This document shows positions 21,601 through 29,800 of a DNA stretch of 64,000 nt, in pieces. Below the pieces are notes generated by a model. That model was not told where the DNA came from. It made no database searches and saw only the letters and a program-made list of their open reading frames with translations. Numbering within the stretch: position 1 is the first letter of the stretch; each line of letters opens with the position of its first letter. Made by a program: the position numbers and the translations under genes. Source of the DNA: Hassallia byssoidea VB512170 (GTDB lineage: Bacteria; Cyanobacteriota; Cyanobacteriia; Cyanobacteriales; Nostocaceae); contig NZ_JTCM02000008.1 in NCBI RefSeq assembly GCF_000817785.2, forward strand, positions 1 through 64,000, in the 5' to 3' direction.

Positions 21601-23719
21601 CAAGTCTCCCTCCATAAAGCAAAGCTCCCCAAATTTCCCAAACAGAAAAATCGAAAGCGAACGAATGAAAGAATGTCCAAACGTCCTGCTCGTTAAATTC
21701 AAACCAGTGCTGGGTGCTGCTAAATAAGCGAGTGACGTTGTGCTGAGTGACTAAAACTCCTTTGGGCTTGCCTGTTGAGCCGGATGTGTAGATAATATAA
21801 GCGCCAGCATTGGGATCTAAAGCTTCTAGTGTCAAAGGTGCAGTGCTTTCATGCAGATATGGTGCATCTTCCGCATCTAGACAAATTTTCGGCGTTAAGT
21901 CTGGAAGCTGGGAACTGATGGCTGTTGTGGTGAGAATTAATTTTGCTTTGCAGTCAGAAATGGTGAATTCGATGCGATCGCTAGGATAACCAGGATCGAG
22001 AGGAACATAAACACCCCCCGCCTTAACGACACCCAGCATAGCTACAATCAATTCTGGAGAGCGATCGCAACAAATCACCACTCTTTTTTCCGCACCAATT
22101 CCTGAAGAATGCAGATATCGGGCGATACGATTAGAACGTCGGTCTAATTCTTCATAAGTAAAGCTTTCACCATCAAAAGTCAGAGCAATGCGTTCACCAT
22201 ATTTCCTGACAGTTTCCGCAAAAATTTCTCTAATAGTAATTGACCTATTACCCTCCGGGTTCGCAGTTCCTTCTCCTGTCGGAGACGCTGCGCGAACAAG
22301 TCGGCAGAGCCGCCCAACGGACTGCTCACCAATTACCGATTCCCCATTACCAATTCCCAATTCCCCATTACCAATTCCCCATTCCCCATTCTTAATTAAC
22401 GATAAAGACTTCAAACTTGCTTGAGCATTATTTGCCATATTAATCAACAAATGGCAAAATTGCTCTAACAGTAGTTTCATCCCCACCGCATCAAAACGAC
22501 CCGCATTGTAACTTAATTTCAAAGAAATTCCATCCCCCGGAACCACCACTAAAGTCAAGGGATAATGAGTAGTTTCCAAGAAAGATGACTCCGGAACATT
22601 CAAACCAAAATCTGCTGCTTTTAACGATTTATCAACAGGAAAATTCTCAAAAGCAAGCAAACTTTCAAACATTGGTTGTCCTCGTGGAACATCACTCCAA
22701 CCTTGAATATCTGAAAGACTGGAATGTTCAAACTGACGCATTTGAGCTTGTTGCCCCTGAATCATTTGCAACCAAGAATCAAGGCTTTTTTCCCCAGATA
22801 CAGAGACGCGGAACGGCAAAGTATTAATGAAAGGACCAATCATTCCTTCCACCCCTGGTAGTTCTGGGGGACGTCCCGCTACTGTAATGCCATAAACAAC
22901 GTCTTCGTTGCGGCTATAACGGTTGAGCAAAATAGCCCAAGCCCCTTGAATCACCGTGTTGAGAGTGACGCTACAATTGCGGGCTAATTTCTGCAATAAA
23001 GCAGTATTTTCTGGTGACAAATCATGTTTAATTTCTCCGCTTTCAAAAGCACTACTTTGCTTTGCTTTTAATATCATTAACAAAGGAGTAGCACTTTCAA
23101 ATCCGCCCATATATTCACGCCAAAATGATTTGCCATCTTGGGGATTTTTCTGTTTGAACCAGGCGATAAAATCGCTATAAGGACGCACATTTGGTAATGA
23201 TATTTCGGTATTTTCTTTAGCTGCTTTGTGCAACAATAAAAACTCACGCAGTAGTATGGGCCAAGACCAACCATCCAAAATAAGATGGTGGTGACTCCAC
23301 ACTAAATGCCAGCAGTCTTCCCCTAAACGAATTAAAGTTACCCGCATCAGCGGGGGACGATTGAGAATAAATCCCTGCCGTCTGTCTGCTTCTAAAAATT
23401 GTTTAAGGCGGTTTTCTTGTGCCGAGTTACTCAGACCGCGCCAATCTTCTTCTATTATGTTAAACGCCAGGTTGCGAAATACTACTTGTACGGGTTCGCT
23501 TTGCCCTTTGGTGATGATGGCAGTCCGCAAAATGGGGTGGCGGTCAACTAAAGTTTGCCATGCCTGCTGCACGGCAATTACAGAGACGTTGCCTTCTAAA
23601 CGGCAATGAAATTGCTCGAAATAAATACCTGATTCGGGGTCGTAAAGGGAATGGAAAAGTAAACCTTTTTGTAATGGTGTGAGGGGAAAAATATCTTCTA
23701 TTTTATCTTTGAGGCTCAT
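12695..23719 (-). CDS. NRPS, three modules: C-A(Thr)-PCP / C-A(Gln)-PCP-E / C-A(Gly)-PCP
   Basis: About 3674 aa. Start chosen at 23719 (MSLKDKIEDIFPLTPLQ), because AGGA lies 8 bases upstream and the alternative start at 23773 lies in repeat DNA. Domains: C1 (HHHLILDG; PLTPLQKGLLFH suggests a D-donor C domain), A1 code DFWNIGMVH = Thr, PCP1 (LGGDSI, about 1045), C2 (HHAIMDG, about 1252), A2 code DAWQFGLID = Gln, PCP2 (LGGDSI, about 2115), E (HHLIVDG, about 2304), C3 (HHHILLDG), A3 code DILQLGVIW = Gly, PCP3 (LGGHSL, about 3598). It therefore adds Thr (probably to become Dhb), D-Gln and Gly as residues 5-7, taking D-Tyr from the 23884-33108 protein and passing to 39654-48263. Repeat-derived inserts occur at 22250-22392 and 18853-18897. 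Published has-cluster gene names exist, but I cannot map them safely. Confidence 0.93.
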   Translation of the reverse strand: MSLKDKIEDIFPLTPLQKGLLFHSLYDPESGIYFEQFHCRLEGNVSVIAVQQAWQTLVDRHPILRTAIITKGQSEPVQVVFRNLAFNIIEEDWRGLSNSAQENRLKQFLEADRRQGFILNRPPLMRVTLIRLGEDCWHLVWSHHHLILDGWSWPILLREFLLLHKAAKENTEISLPNVRPYSDFIAWFKQKNPQDGKSFWREYMGGFESATPLLMILKAKQSSAFESGEIKHDLSPENTALLQKLARNCSVTLNTVIQGAWAILLNRYSRNEDVVYGITVAGRPPELPGVEGMIGPFINTLPFRVSVSGEKSLDSWLQMIQGQQAQMRQFEHSSLSDIQGWSDVPRGQPMFESLLAFENFPVDKSLKAADFGLNVPESSFLETTHYPLTLVVVPGDGISLKLSYNAGRFDAVGMKLLLEQFCHLLINMANNAQASLKSLSLIKNGEWGIGNGELGIGNGESVIGEQSVGRLCRLVRAASPTGEGTANPEGNRSITIREIFAETVRKYGERIALTFDGESFTYEELDRRSNRIARYLHSSGIGAEKRVVICCDRSPELIVAMLGVVKAGGVYVPLDPGYPSDRIEFTISDCKAKLILTTTAISSQLPDLTPKICLDAEDAPYLHESTAPLTLEALDPNAGAYIIYTSGSTGKPKGVLVTQHNVTRLFSSTQHWFEFNEQDVWTFFHSFAFDFSVWEIWGALLYGGRLVIVPYCISRDPQSFLELIQDEKVTVLNQTPSAFAQLLAAESSRDKVSLSLRYIIFGGEALNLPSLRPWFERHGENQTRLVNMYGITETTVHVTYRPISKKDIEKSSSLIGEPIPDLQLYVVDPDGNLLPPGVIGEIYIGGAGVTRGYLNRAELTAEKFVQNKFSVDSPERLYRSGDLGRFLPNGHLEYLGRIDYQVKIRGFRIEIGEIETAISQFPDVQETIVLVDSDAETNQKRLIAYVVCTPEKQPTIETLRNHLQQRLPDYMIPSQIVYLERFPLTPNGKIDRKALPAPETKRENLEVAFVPPATPIEEILADIWQQVLGINRVGRFDNYFVLGGDSIRSIRACSLAQGLGLNLKLEQIFAHPVLSDLAALLAKTEVGESNNIDEKPFALISPKDRDKLLDWAEDAYPLAQLQAGMLFHGEYSEVSTTYHDVFSFRIRVPFDLNVWEQAYTQMFEKHRVLRTAFYLGEFSQPIQVVVKDVPAQIIFNDLTALSALEQDEYLKTFIAEERENRFDYKSAPLIRFHIHLLDENVMQASFTLHHAIMDGWSLANFLAELTGLYLHLLDRGVPVPLPAPALQYSKFIALEKQALDDANQREFWQNKLAGVSFTKLPRLPVMMPVALPRMGKFDITLPEIISGDLKAVSQQLGVPLKTLLLAVHLQVIGFCCGETEVVTGLVSNGRPGETDSDRVLGLFLNTLPLRLSLSKNSWVDLIAETWLAEQELMPNRRFPLAEIQRLQKSQNLYETSFNFVHFHVYQGLLNWRKVELIQAESLDETNIPFAVSWNEEVNAVNLSFNITYDRQQFDDTQIAKIANYYQRACAALIANPQAKPTAELMTQEEIKEIFFQEESSWQPTEWVHEIFAQQAANNPHSIAVICEKESWTYAQLNQKANQLARFLGDKRSATRVRDRAIDNQPVGICLKRSLDMVCAMLAVLKAGGCYVPIDPDYPPVRIQSMLEDAKVSLLLTRSDLEIPNFANVDTQILCIDACREEIALQSSQNLEIPIFSENIAYIIFTSGSTGRPKGIAISHQALAQHQAWFLETFAVNSADVVLQKTPFSFDASVWEFWTPLMVGAKLVMAKPGGHQDPAYLVKIIQEENVTLLQLVPSLLEMLLKEPGFSQCFSLRMVFSGGEALKKRVWDFQKMAIPLVNLYGPAETTIDVAFYRCDGSEITDKIPIGKAVTNTRLYILNPDFEPVPIGTPGELFVAGCQLARGYWNAPSITAERFLPDLFAENAGSRMYRTGDRARYLPNGNIEFLGRFDQQVKIRGFRIETSEIVTALEKQSWVVRAVTKAVSTREKPNRLIAYLELKAPPSNWQTLLRSQLRETLPDYMIPSLFVSLDALPLLPNGKIDLNALPHPEEENIVVREYISPQNEIENILTQLWGQVLQVSRVGIKDDFFELGGDSILSLQIIAKARDLGLYFTPQDLFNNPQVEALAPYVKTAAIPNYLSIPEGSEIPLTPIQNWFLQQQLAHPEYWNQAILLDVKPELNAAEFQTALSQIVAIHPAFHLRFYQTENGWTQQLGDNGNVFKLDIVDLTAIHKEELSESLSAIATQFQAQLDLANGLIFRAVYFQTEENTADKLLLIIHHLIVDGVSWRVILKDLAVACDALHKNQEIYLSANNVGFPQWSHHLRTLTENSDWEKDVAFWTTQQISNPDIPLDFPEAIADNKESSTTQIECNFTKDETDILLYELPRTRKVRIQEVLLAVLLQVVTEWTGESEILIALESHGRESDFTTIDVSNAVGWFTSLFPCKLKKTTSDLLGNLESVKEQYRNLPHNGLSYGILSQKPELSAILPKSPEGILFNYLGQFDDNFSQTAAFTLAAEDVGISRHPENRRAFQLEITSLIANGKLQMRFGFSQALHREETIRSLADSFYRHLQMLATNRTQEYSWTPADFPLAALNSEQLAIALAGTTDVEDIYPLSPVQEGILFHANYEAEKDLYLQQVTGEIEGILDVETFKTAWECCINRHPSLRATFVLGDLPRPLQRIHSRVNLPFVCEDWREYDADEVAEKWSILLETDRKQSFSTETPLLMRMTLVRTQEEKWQFLWTHHHILLDGWSLPLVFRDAIAFYQSDKQRPNLPQAPVYRDFIAWLQQKESASAEAFWRQELSGLQSATSLNLTKSSTQASDYQICQTTLSNEIYAQLKTFAQRNQITLNTLIQAAWSILLSRYSNSDDVVFGVTVSGRVPELSGFAEMVGLFINTLPLRVKLNPATPFKQWLRSLRDRLSSINQYSFSRLVDIQGISDIKRGEPLFESIVVYENYPVEESLRQNPGELAIHSVQSLEKNNYPVSLYVLPGEDLTLKIASQNNVGGAIQHLTQILTKFVEEPQFIGEINLPIAKRNYLQTAYPEITVHELFSQQAHSTPDAPAVLIGANWLTYEELERKSNQVAHALLQLNVTQETLIAVCLDRHANLPIALLGIMKAGAAYLPLDPGFPRDRLEWMLADSGAAIIVTEDKIAAELPESSATLLLLDAVSQQSDTAPPISTENNQLAYVIYTSGSTGRPKGVQIQHQSVVNFLLSFREKLQITAADTLVAVTTLSFDIAGLELFLPLISGARLVVASRETTRDGFKLAQLLQESQATVMQATPTTWRLLLTAGWKPNNSFCALCGGEAMPVELAASLLDKVDLWNVYGPTETTIWSAVKKIKQKEDALSIGREIANTSIYILDNADNPVPEGIMGELFIGGIGLARGYRQKAALTAERFVPHPFSKEPGERLYRTGDLARWLPNGEIEFLGRSDYQVKIRGFRIELGEIEVVLESHPAIAQAIVQVIGDTQVDKKLVAYLVVKSDAEKLTIEALASYILTKLPDYMLPSAWVFLDAMPLTLNNKINRRALPAPSQQNDLDYTAPRNAIEEALTYIWQELLPVERVGVTNNFFELGGHSLLAAQVHARIRKVFSIDLALRELFETVTIEKMAELLVTRETLEGRTLKIAKAFLRLKQMTPEEKARLLQQKRK
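18853..18897. repeat. GC-rich repeat in frame in NRPS A domain (Gln)
   Basis: A GCGATCGCGTACCCGCG / TTGCGCTTCGC stretch encodes about a dozen extra residues (DKRSATRVRDRA) between NQLARFL and NQPVGICLKRS, where A domains normally have only a short loop. The frame is kept. Confidence 0.6.
22250..22392. repeat. Compound repeat in frame in NRPS C1-A1 linker
   Basis: Two repeat types are joined: a GC-rich palindromic block (22250-22320, related to the repeat at 32-64) and an STRR tract of CCAATTCCCCATTA units (22321-22392). On the coding strand they give GNGELGIGNGES and an Arg/Ala-rich stretch (about residues 440-490). The insert lies between condensation and adenylation domains, where extra sequence can be tolerated. 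Confidence 0.8.
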
Positions 23720-23746
23720 AATAACAATCCTATATAATTTTTTTTT

Positions 23747-23863
23747 AACGAACCGCAGAGGCGCAGAGGACACGGAGAGAAGAAAGAAAAGAAATCAGGA
23801 ATGAGCGCAAAAACCCTCTGCAACTCTTATTCCTTTGTGTTCTTGGTGTCTTGGCGGTTCGTT
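23747..23863. repeat. Interspersed inverted repeat between the two NRPS genes
   Basis: AACGAACCGC at 23747-23756 pairs with GCGGTTCGTT at 23854-23863. The interior has CAGAGGCGCAGAGGACACGG on one side. It fills the gap between NRPS stop 23884 and NRPS start 23719. Related sequence is found inside coding DNA at 30845-30957 and 51273-51311. Confidence 0.8.
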
Positions 23864-23883
23864 TTTTCATGATTTTGCACCAA

Positions 23884-26800
23884 TTATTCTAAATCTTCAA
23901 TAATCGAATTCAGTTCGCTTTCTGACAAATCAACTAAGTGAAAATCAGTAGCACTATAAAAATTGGTAGATGTTGAATCTGCGAGGTATAAACGTAGGTT
24001 GTTCAGATAACTTTCTGCGAGATGATGGATAGTTTGGGAACGATGAATATGCTGGCTGTAAGTCCAGTTTATTTGCAGGCGATCGCTCTGCACACGGGCA
24101 TTAATTGCTAATAAATGAGGTCGTTCTTGTTTGGGAAACAATCCTACTCCTGTGGGTGCATTACTCAGGCTGAAATCGCTTTTTGATAAGCTCTCTATTT
24201 GTCCGAGATAATTGAAACTGATAGGGGCTTGTTGTACATTGGTAAGGGTTTCATTTTGATTTAAATAACGCAGCAAACCGAAGCTGATGCCATAATGGGG
24301 AATGGCTCGCAGTTGTGTTTTGACTTCTTTGAGTAACATATCATGATGGGCATTTCCCGCAGGTTTTTTCAAGAGTATTGGATACAAGGATGTAAACCAG
24401 CCGACTGTTCTTGAAAGATCCAGTCCGCTGACAAGTTGTTCTCTGCCATGTCCTTCTAAATCGATGAGCCAATTATCTGATTTGTAAGTGTCGGTGAGGG
24501 TTTTTAGTAATGCTGCTAACAAAATTTCTTGCACACCGGCATGGTAAGTAGCGGTTGCTTGTTTGAGCAAAGCAATGGTTTCTTCTGGGGATAATTGGGA
24601 AGGTTGAATGATTGCACTTTCTACCGTATTGCTTCCAGGGTTGACTGGATAATCTACAGGTAATGGGGTGAGAGAAGTTGATAGTATTTCTTGCCAAAAT
24701 GAAATGTCTTTTGTAATTTCCAAAGAATCAGCTAAAGTTTGCAAAGAACTAGTCCACTGTCGATAAGAGGATGTTTTTAAAGGTAAGGAAATCGGCACAA
24801 AGGCGATCGCCTGTTGGTAAGCTTGGTGTAAATCTTCAATCAGAATCCGCCAGGATACGCCGTCTACAATCAAATGATGTCCTAAGAGATACAAAATATT
24901 TCCGTATTCCAAAAGGTTTTTGACATACAAAAGCCGCAACAATGGCGGATGAGCAAGTTGGAAACATCCATGTTCTTCTTCGACAATTGCCATTAAAGCT
25001 TGTTGTTGCGTTGAAGGTGGATACTTGCTAAAATCTTCGATTCGCAAGGAAGGACTTTCCGGAGTCCCGGTATAAAATTGCTCCCAGTTGCCCTGATTTT
25101 CGCTGAACCCCAAACGAAAGACATCATGATGGGCAATTAAAGCGTTTAATGCAACTAAGAGCGCATCGATGTTCAACGGTTCGTTTAAACTAATTGCTAC
25201 TGCTTGGTTCCAATAATGTGGATGCGGCAAATTTTGAGCAAAAAACCAATGCTGAATCGGAGCAAGAGAAACGTTTCCAGTTAACGGTTCGATAACTTCC
25301 ACTTGCTGTCCTAATAATTTGGCTTTTGTCGCCAGTCGGGACAAAGTTTGCGCTTCAAAAATATCTTTGGGGTTAATTTCCCATCCTTTCTCGCGAGCGC
25401 GAGAAACGATTTGCAAGCTAATTATCGAGTCTCCCCCAAGCTCGAAGAAATTATCATGCAAATTGACGGTTTCTAGTCCCAGCACTTCTGCCCAGATGTT
25501 GCCTAATATCTCCTCTGTTTCATTTTTTGGTATAACTTCGCTTGTTGGCAGTTCGGGTGCTTGAAGGGCTTGGCGATCGATTTTACCGTTAGGTGTGAGC
25601 AACCATTCTTTGAGCAAAATCACTGCACTCGGAACCATATAAGCAGGCAGAATTTCTGCTAAATAATCTCGTAATTCGTTTGCCGTTGGTGGGTTTTCTT
25701 GGGGTGTCAAGGCATAAGCTATCAATCGCTTGCGTCCGGGCATGTCTTGACGCAGCATCACCACTGCACTGTCTATCGCTTCATGTCTGGTTAAAGCGGC
25801 TTCGATTTCCCCCAATTCAATGCGATAACCGTTAAATTTTACCTGCTCGTCTTGGCGACCGAGAAAACGGATGTTTCCTTGTAAATCGTAAACTGCGCGA
25901 TCGCCTGTTTTATAAAGTCTAGCACCCGGTTCTTTGGCGAAGGGATGGGGAATAAATGCCGCAGCGGTTAAATTAGGGCGATTTAAGTAGCCGCGTGCTA
26001 AACCGATACCACCAATATAGATTTCTCCGGTAACACCCGGAACCACTGGTTGCAGAAACGAGTCTAGCAGGTACATTTCCACATTGGCGATCGCTTTGCC
26101 AATACTCGGTTCACCTACTAAATCAGAACAATTTATCAAACTAGCGCAAACAGTCGCTTCTGTCGGTCCGTAAGCGTTAAAACAAAAGCGTTCCCCTCCA
26201 CCCCAGCGTCTAAGCAAATCCCCAGAAGCCGCTTCTCCAGCCACAATCAAAGTTTGCAATTTTGGTAAATGCGATCGTTCCATAGCAGCTAACAGCGACG
26301 GTGGAAGAGTTAAATGAGTAATTTTCCACGCGGTTAAAGTAGACCAAAGAGCAGAACTAGGCGATCGATTCGCCTTTTCTTGCAGATATAAAGTGGCACC
26401 GCTACCCAATGCCATAAAAATCTCAGAAATTGCCGCATCAAAATTCAGCGAAGCAAATTGATAAACGCGACTTTCTGCTGTAACTTTGAAACTCGAACTT
26501 TGACAGCGAACCAGATTCTGAATACCTGCATGAGTCACCATAACCCCTTTTGGTTTTCCTGTGGAACCAGAGGTGTAAATAATGTATGCGAGATTTTCCG
26601 GTCTAATTTTTCGGTTAGCGCGAGGCAGAGGGGAGGAGGGGATAATTCTGTCTTCTGACTTTGGTACAGACGCGATTAATCGCGTCTCTACAATTCCTGA
26701 CAAAGGTATAATTTTTACATCAGCCGGGAATAATCCTGGTGCAGGAATTTCATTTGTCAGAATCAGGTGGGTTTGGCTATCTTCCACAATGAATTTTAGC

Positions 26801-29800
26801 CGCGCTTCCGGATAAGAGCAATCAAGGGGGAGAAATGCTCCTCCCGCTTTCAAAACGGCAATCAGTGCAATGATAAAGTCAATACAGGGGTTAAAATATA
26901 ACCCAACAATTGATTCATTGCCGATGCCTGCTGATATTAAAATGGCGGCTAATTGATTCGCACGTTTTTCTAATTCGCCATAGGAAATTGCATCATCCTC
27001 AAAAACTAGCGCTACAGCATTTGGATGCAAATCTGCCGATTCTTCAAATAACTGATGAGCAAGTTGAAAATCTCCCCAATCAAGAGAATTGGTATTTTCT
27101 TGATTGATTGCTGATATCTGAATTTCGCCTAAGGCAACATCCGGCTGATAAGCCCAATTTACCATAATATTTCGCAGGCGTTCCAGCAAAGTTTTCGCGG
27201 CTGTTGCTGACAAGAATTTTGTTTGATAATTCAGTTTCAACAGCAGTCCGTTATCTGGAATCACACCCACCGTCAGTGGGTAATTAGTTCTTTCATAAAA
27301 CTGGATTTCATCGACTTGAAAATCCTGTCCTTGCTCTTTTAAACTTTTGTCAACCGGATAATTTTCAAAGACTAAAATACTTTCAAATAACGATTCACCC
27401 GCAGCCAGTGGAATTTCTTTTTGGATATCCGTTAGTTTGCTATATTCGTATTCCCGCATCTGCACTTGGCACTGCTGAATATTTTCTAACCAAGACGCGA
27501 CGGTAACACTTGGATTGAGGCGAACTCGCATCGGCAAAGTGTTAATAAATAACCCTACCATATTTTCCACCTCGGTCAGTTCCGGCGGACGACCAGAAAC
27601 GGTAACGCCGAAAATTACATCTTCTCCTGCCCCATGTTTTTGCAAACAAAGTGCCCAAGCACCTTGAGCGAGAGTATTCAGAGTTAATCGATGGTTTTGC
27701 GCCATCTTTTGTAATAATGCAAATTCTTCTGAACTCAGGCGTAATTCTTCTTCCTGATAAGCAGGTTTAACTATTTCTCTATCTTCTGGTAGTTGCCAAG
27801 ATAGGCGAGTAGATGTGGAAATACCATGCAGAGTTTCTTGCCAAAATTGCTTTGCTTGTTGGCGATTTCGGGATGCTAGCCAGTGAATATAATTTCGATA
27901 AGGTGGAACGGGTGCAAGAGAATGAGGAACACGCTGAATGGTTGATTGATAAATAGCAAGAACTTCTTTAAATATTACTGGTAATGACCAACCATCGAGG
28001 ATTATATGGTGATGGCTCCAAACCCATTGCCAGGTAGAATCATCTAAGCGGATGATGGTAAACCGCATCAAGGGAGGCTGATTTAGAAGAAAACCATTTT
28101 TCCTATCTTCAATCAAATATTGCTTAAGTTCATCTTCTTGCTGCGTAGGCGAGAAATCGCACCAATCTTTTTGTAAAATAGAAAATTTGACATGTTTACT
28201 CACAATTTGCAGCGGCATTTCTTGGTTTTCCCATTCCATTGCGCTGCGAAGAATCGGATGTCTCTCCACAACTGTTTGCCAAGCAAATGCAAAAGCGTAA
28301 ACATCAAACTTTCCGATAATTTTCCCAGTTACTTGTTCAAAATAAATTGCATCTTCTGAGTCATATATTGTGTGAAACAGCATTCCTTCCTGCAAGGGGG
28401 AAAGCGGATAAATATCTTCTAAATCGGGAAACTTCTCTTGCAGTATATTTAGCGAAGATTGATTGATGCTAACTAAGGGAAAATCTGAGGGAGTGTATCC
28501 ACCTACACCCGGTTTCATACAATGAGTTAATATTTGCAGCAAGTTTTGCTGAAAATCATCAGCCCATTTTGCAATTGTTTCTTTGCCGTGCAAATTGCTG
28601 CTATACAACCAATCAACGCGCAATTCACCTTCAACGACAATGCCGAGAACATCAATTATATGCGGACGCAAACCTTCGGGATTTCGTGCGGGTTCTGTGT
28701 CTTCATTCAATAAGCGGAATAATTTATTTTTGCCGCTTTCGTTTCGCACTTGACCGAGATAATTAAAGCTGATTTGTGCAGGTAAAGAAACAGCTAAACT
28801 GTCATCGTTTTGCAGGTATCTTAAAAGACCATAACCAAACCCGCGTTGAGGAACAGAACGCAATTGTTCTTTGACGGTTTGAATTAAAATGTCTTCATTT
28901 TGTACTTCCAAACGCAGCGGATAAAGGGTGGTGAACCAGCCAAGAGTGCGAGTTATATCTAAGTCAGAGGATAACTCTTCCCTGCCATGTCCTTCCATCA
29001 TAATTTGCAGTGTTTGTCCTTGAGTAATATTTCTCAAGGTTTTAGCCAAAGCGGTAAGCAATAACTCTTGGGGTTGAGTGTGGTAAGCTTTATTGGCTTT
29101 AGTGAGAAAAATATTAGTTTGTTCTTTGGTTAATTTTAGAGAAACTGTTTTAACAGATGATTCGCAGTTTTCTGTTAGAGAATTGGCAAAATCTAAAGGT
29201 ATAAGAGCGGTTTCTTCTTTGAGAGTATCCAGCCAAAATTGTCTTTGTGCTTGAATTTCTGGAGATGTCGCCAAATTTTGTAGAAATTGACTCCACTGTT
29301 GAAAAGATGATGTTGCGTTTTCTAGCTGGTTGTTGCTAATTGCTTCTACTAAATCTTGAAGTAAAATGCGCCAAGAAACGCCATCAATAATTAGGTGATG
29401 GATAATAATTAAGAGTCGAGGTAAGCGATTTTCTCCGAGATTAAACCAGACAGCACGAGCAAGAGGGCCATTAGTTAAATCAAGCGATCGCTGTAACCTT
29501 TCACCAACTTTCTGCATGGCAGCATTTTGCTCAAACTCCCTCTCTAGTGCCAAATCAACAATTTCAAAAGAAAAGCCATCCTGTTCTCTATAAAACTGTC
29601 GCCATACACCTGATTTTTCAAACCGCAACCGAAAACTATCATGATGAACTGCGATCGCTTTAATTGCCGCTGCAACTGTTGCCGCTTCTAAAGATTTATT
29701 AACTTCCAAAAGTAACGCTTGATTCCAATGATTTGGATTGGGAAGATTGAGAGCAAAAAACCATCGCTGAATCGGACTCAGAGGAACGTCACCTTGTAAA

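Noticed and set aside
22188-22424. Plus-strand ORF rich in SPLPIPNSPLPIP repeats
   Set aside because: It is the opposite-strand reading of a tandem repeat insert inside the NRPS gene.
23720-23773. Longer N-terminus for the three-module NRPS
   Set aside because: The extra 18 codons lie partly in the interspersed repeat, and a good ribosome binding site precedes the internal ATG at 23719.
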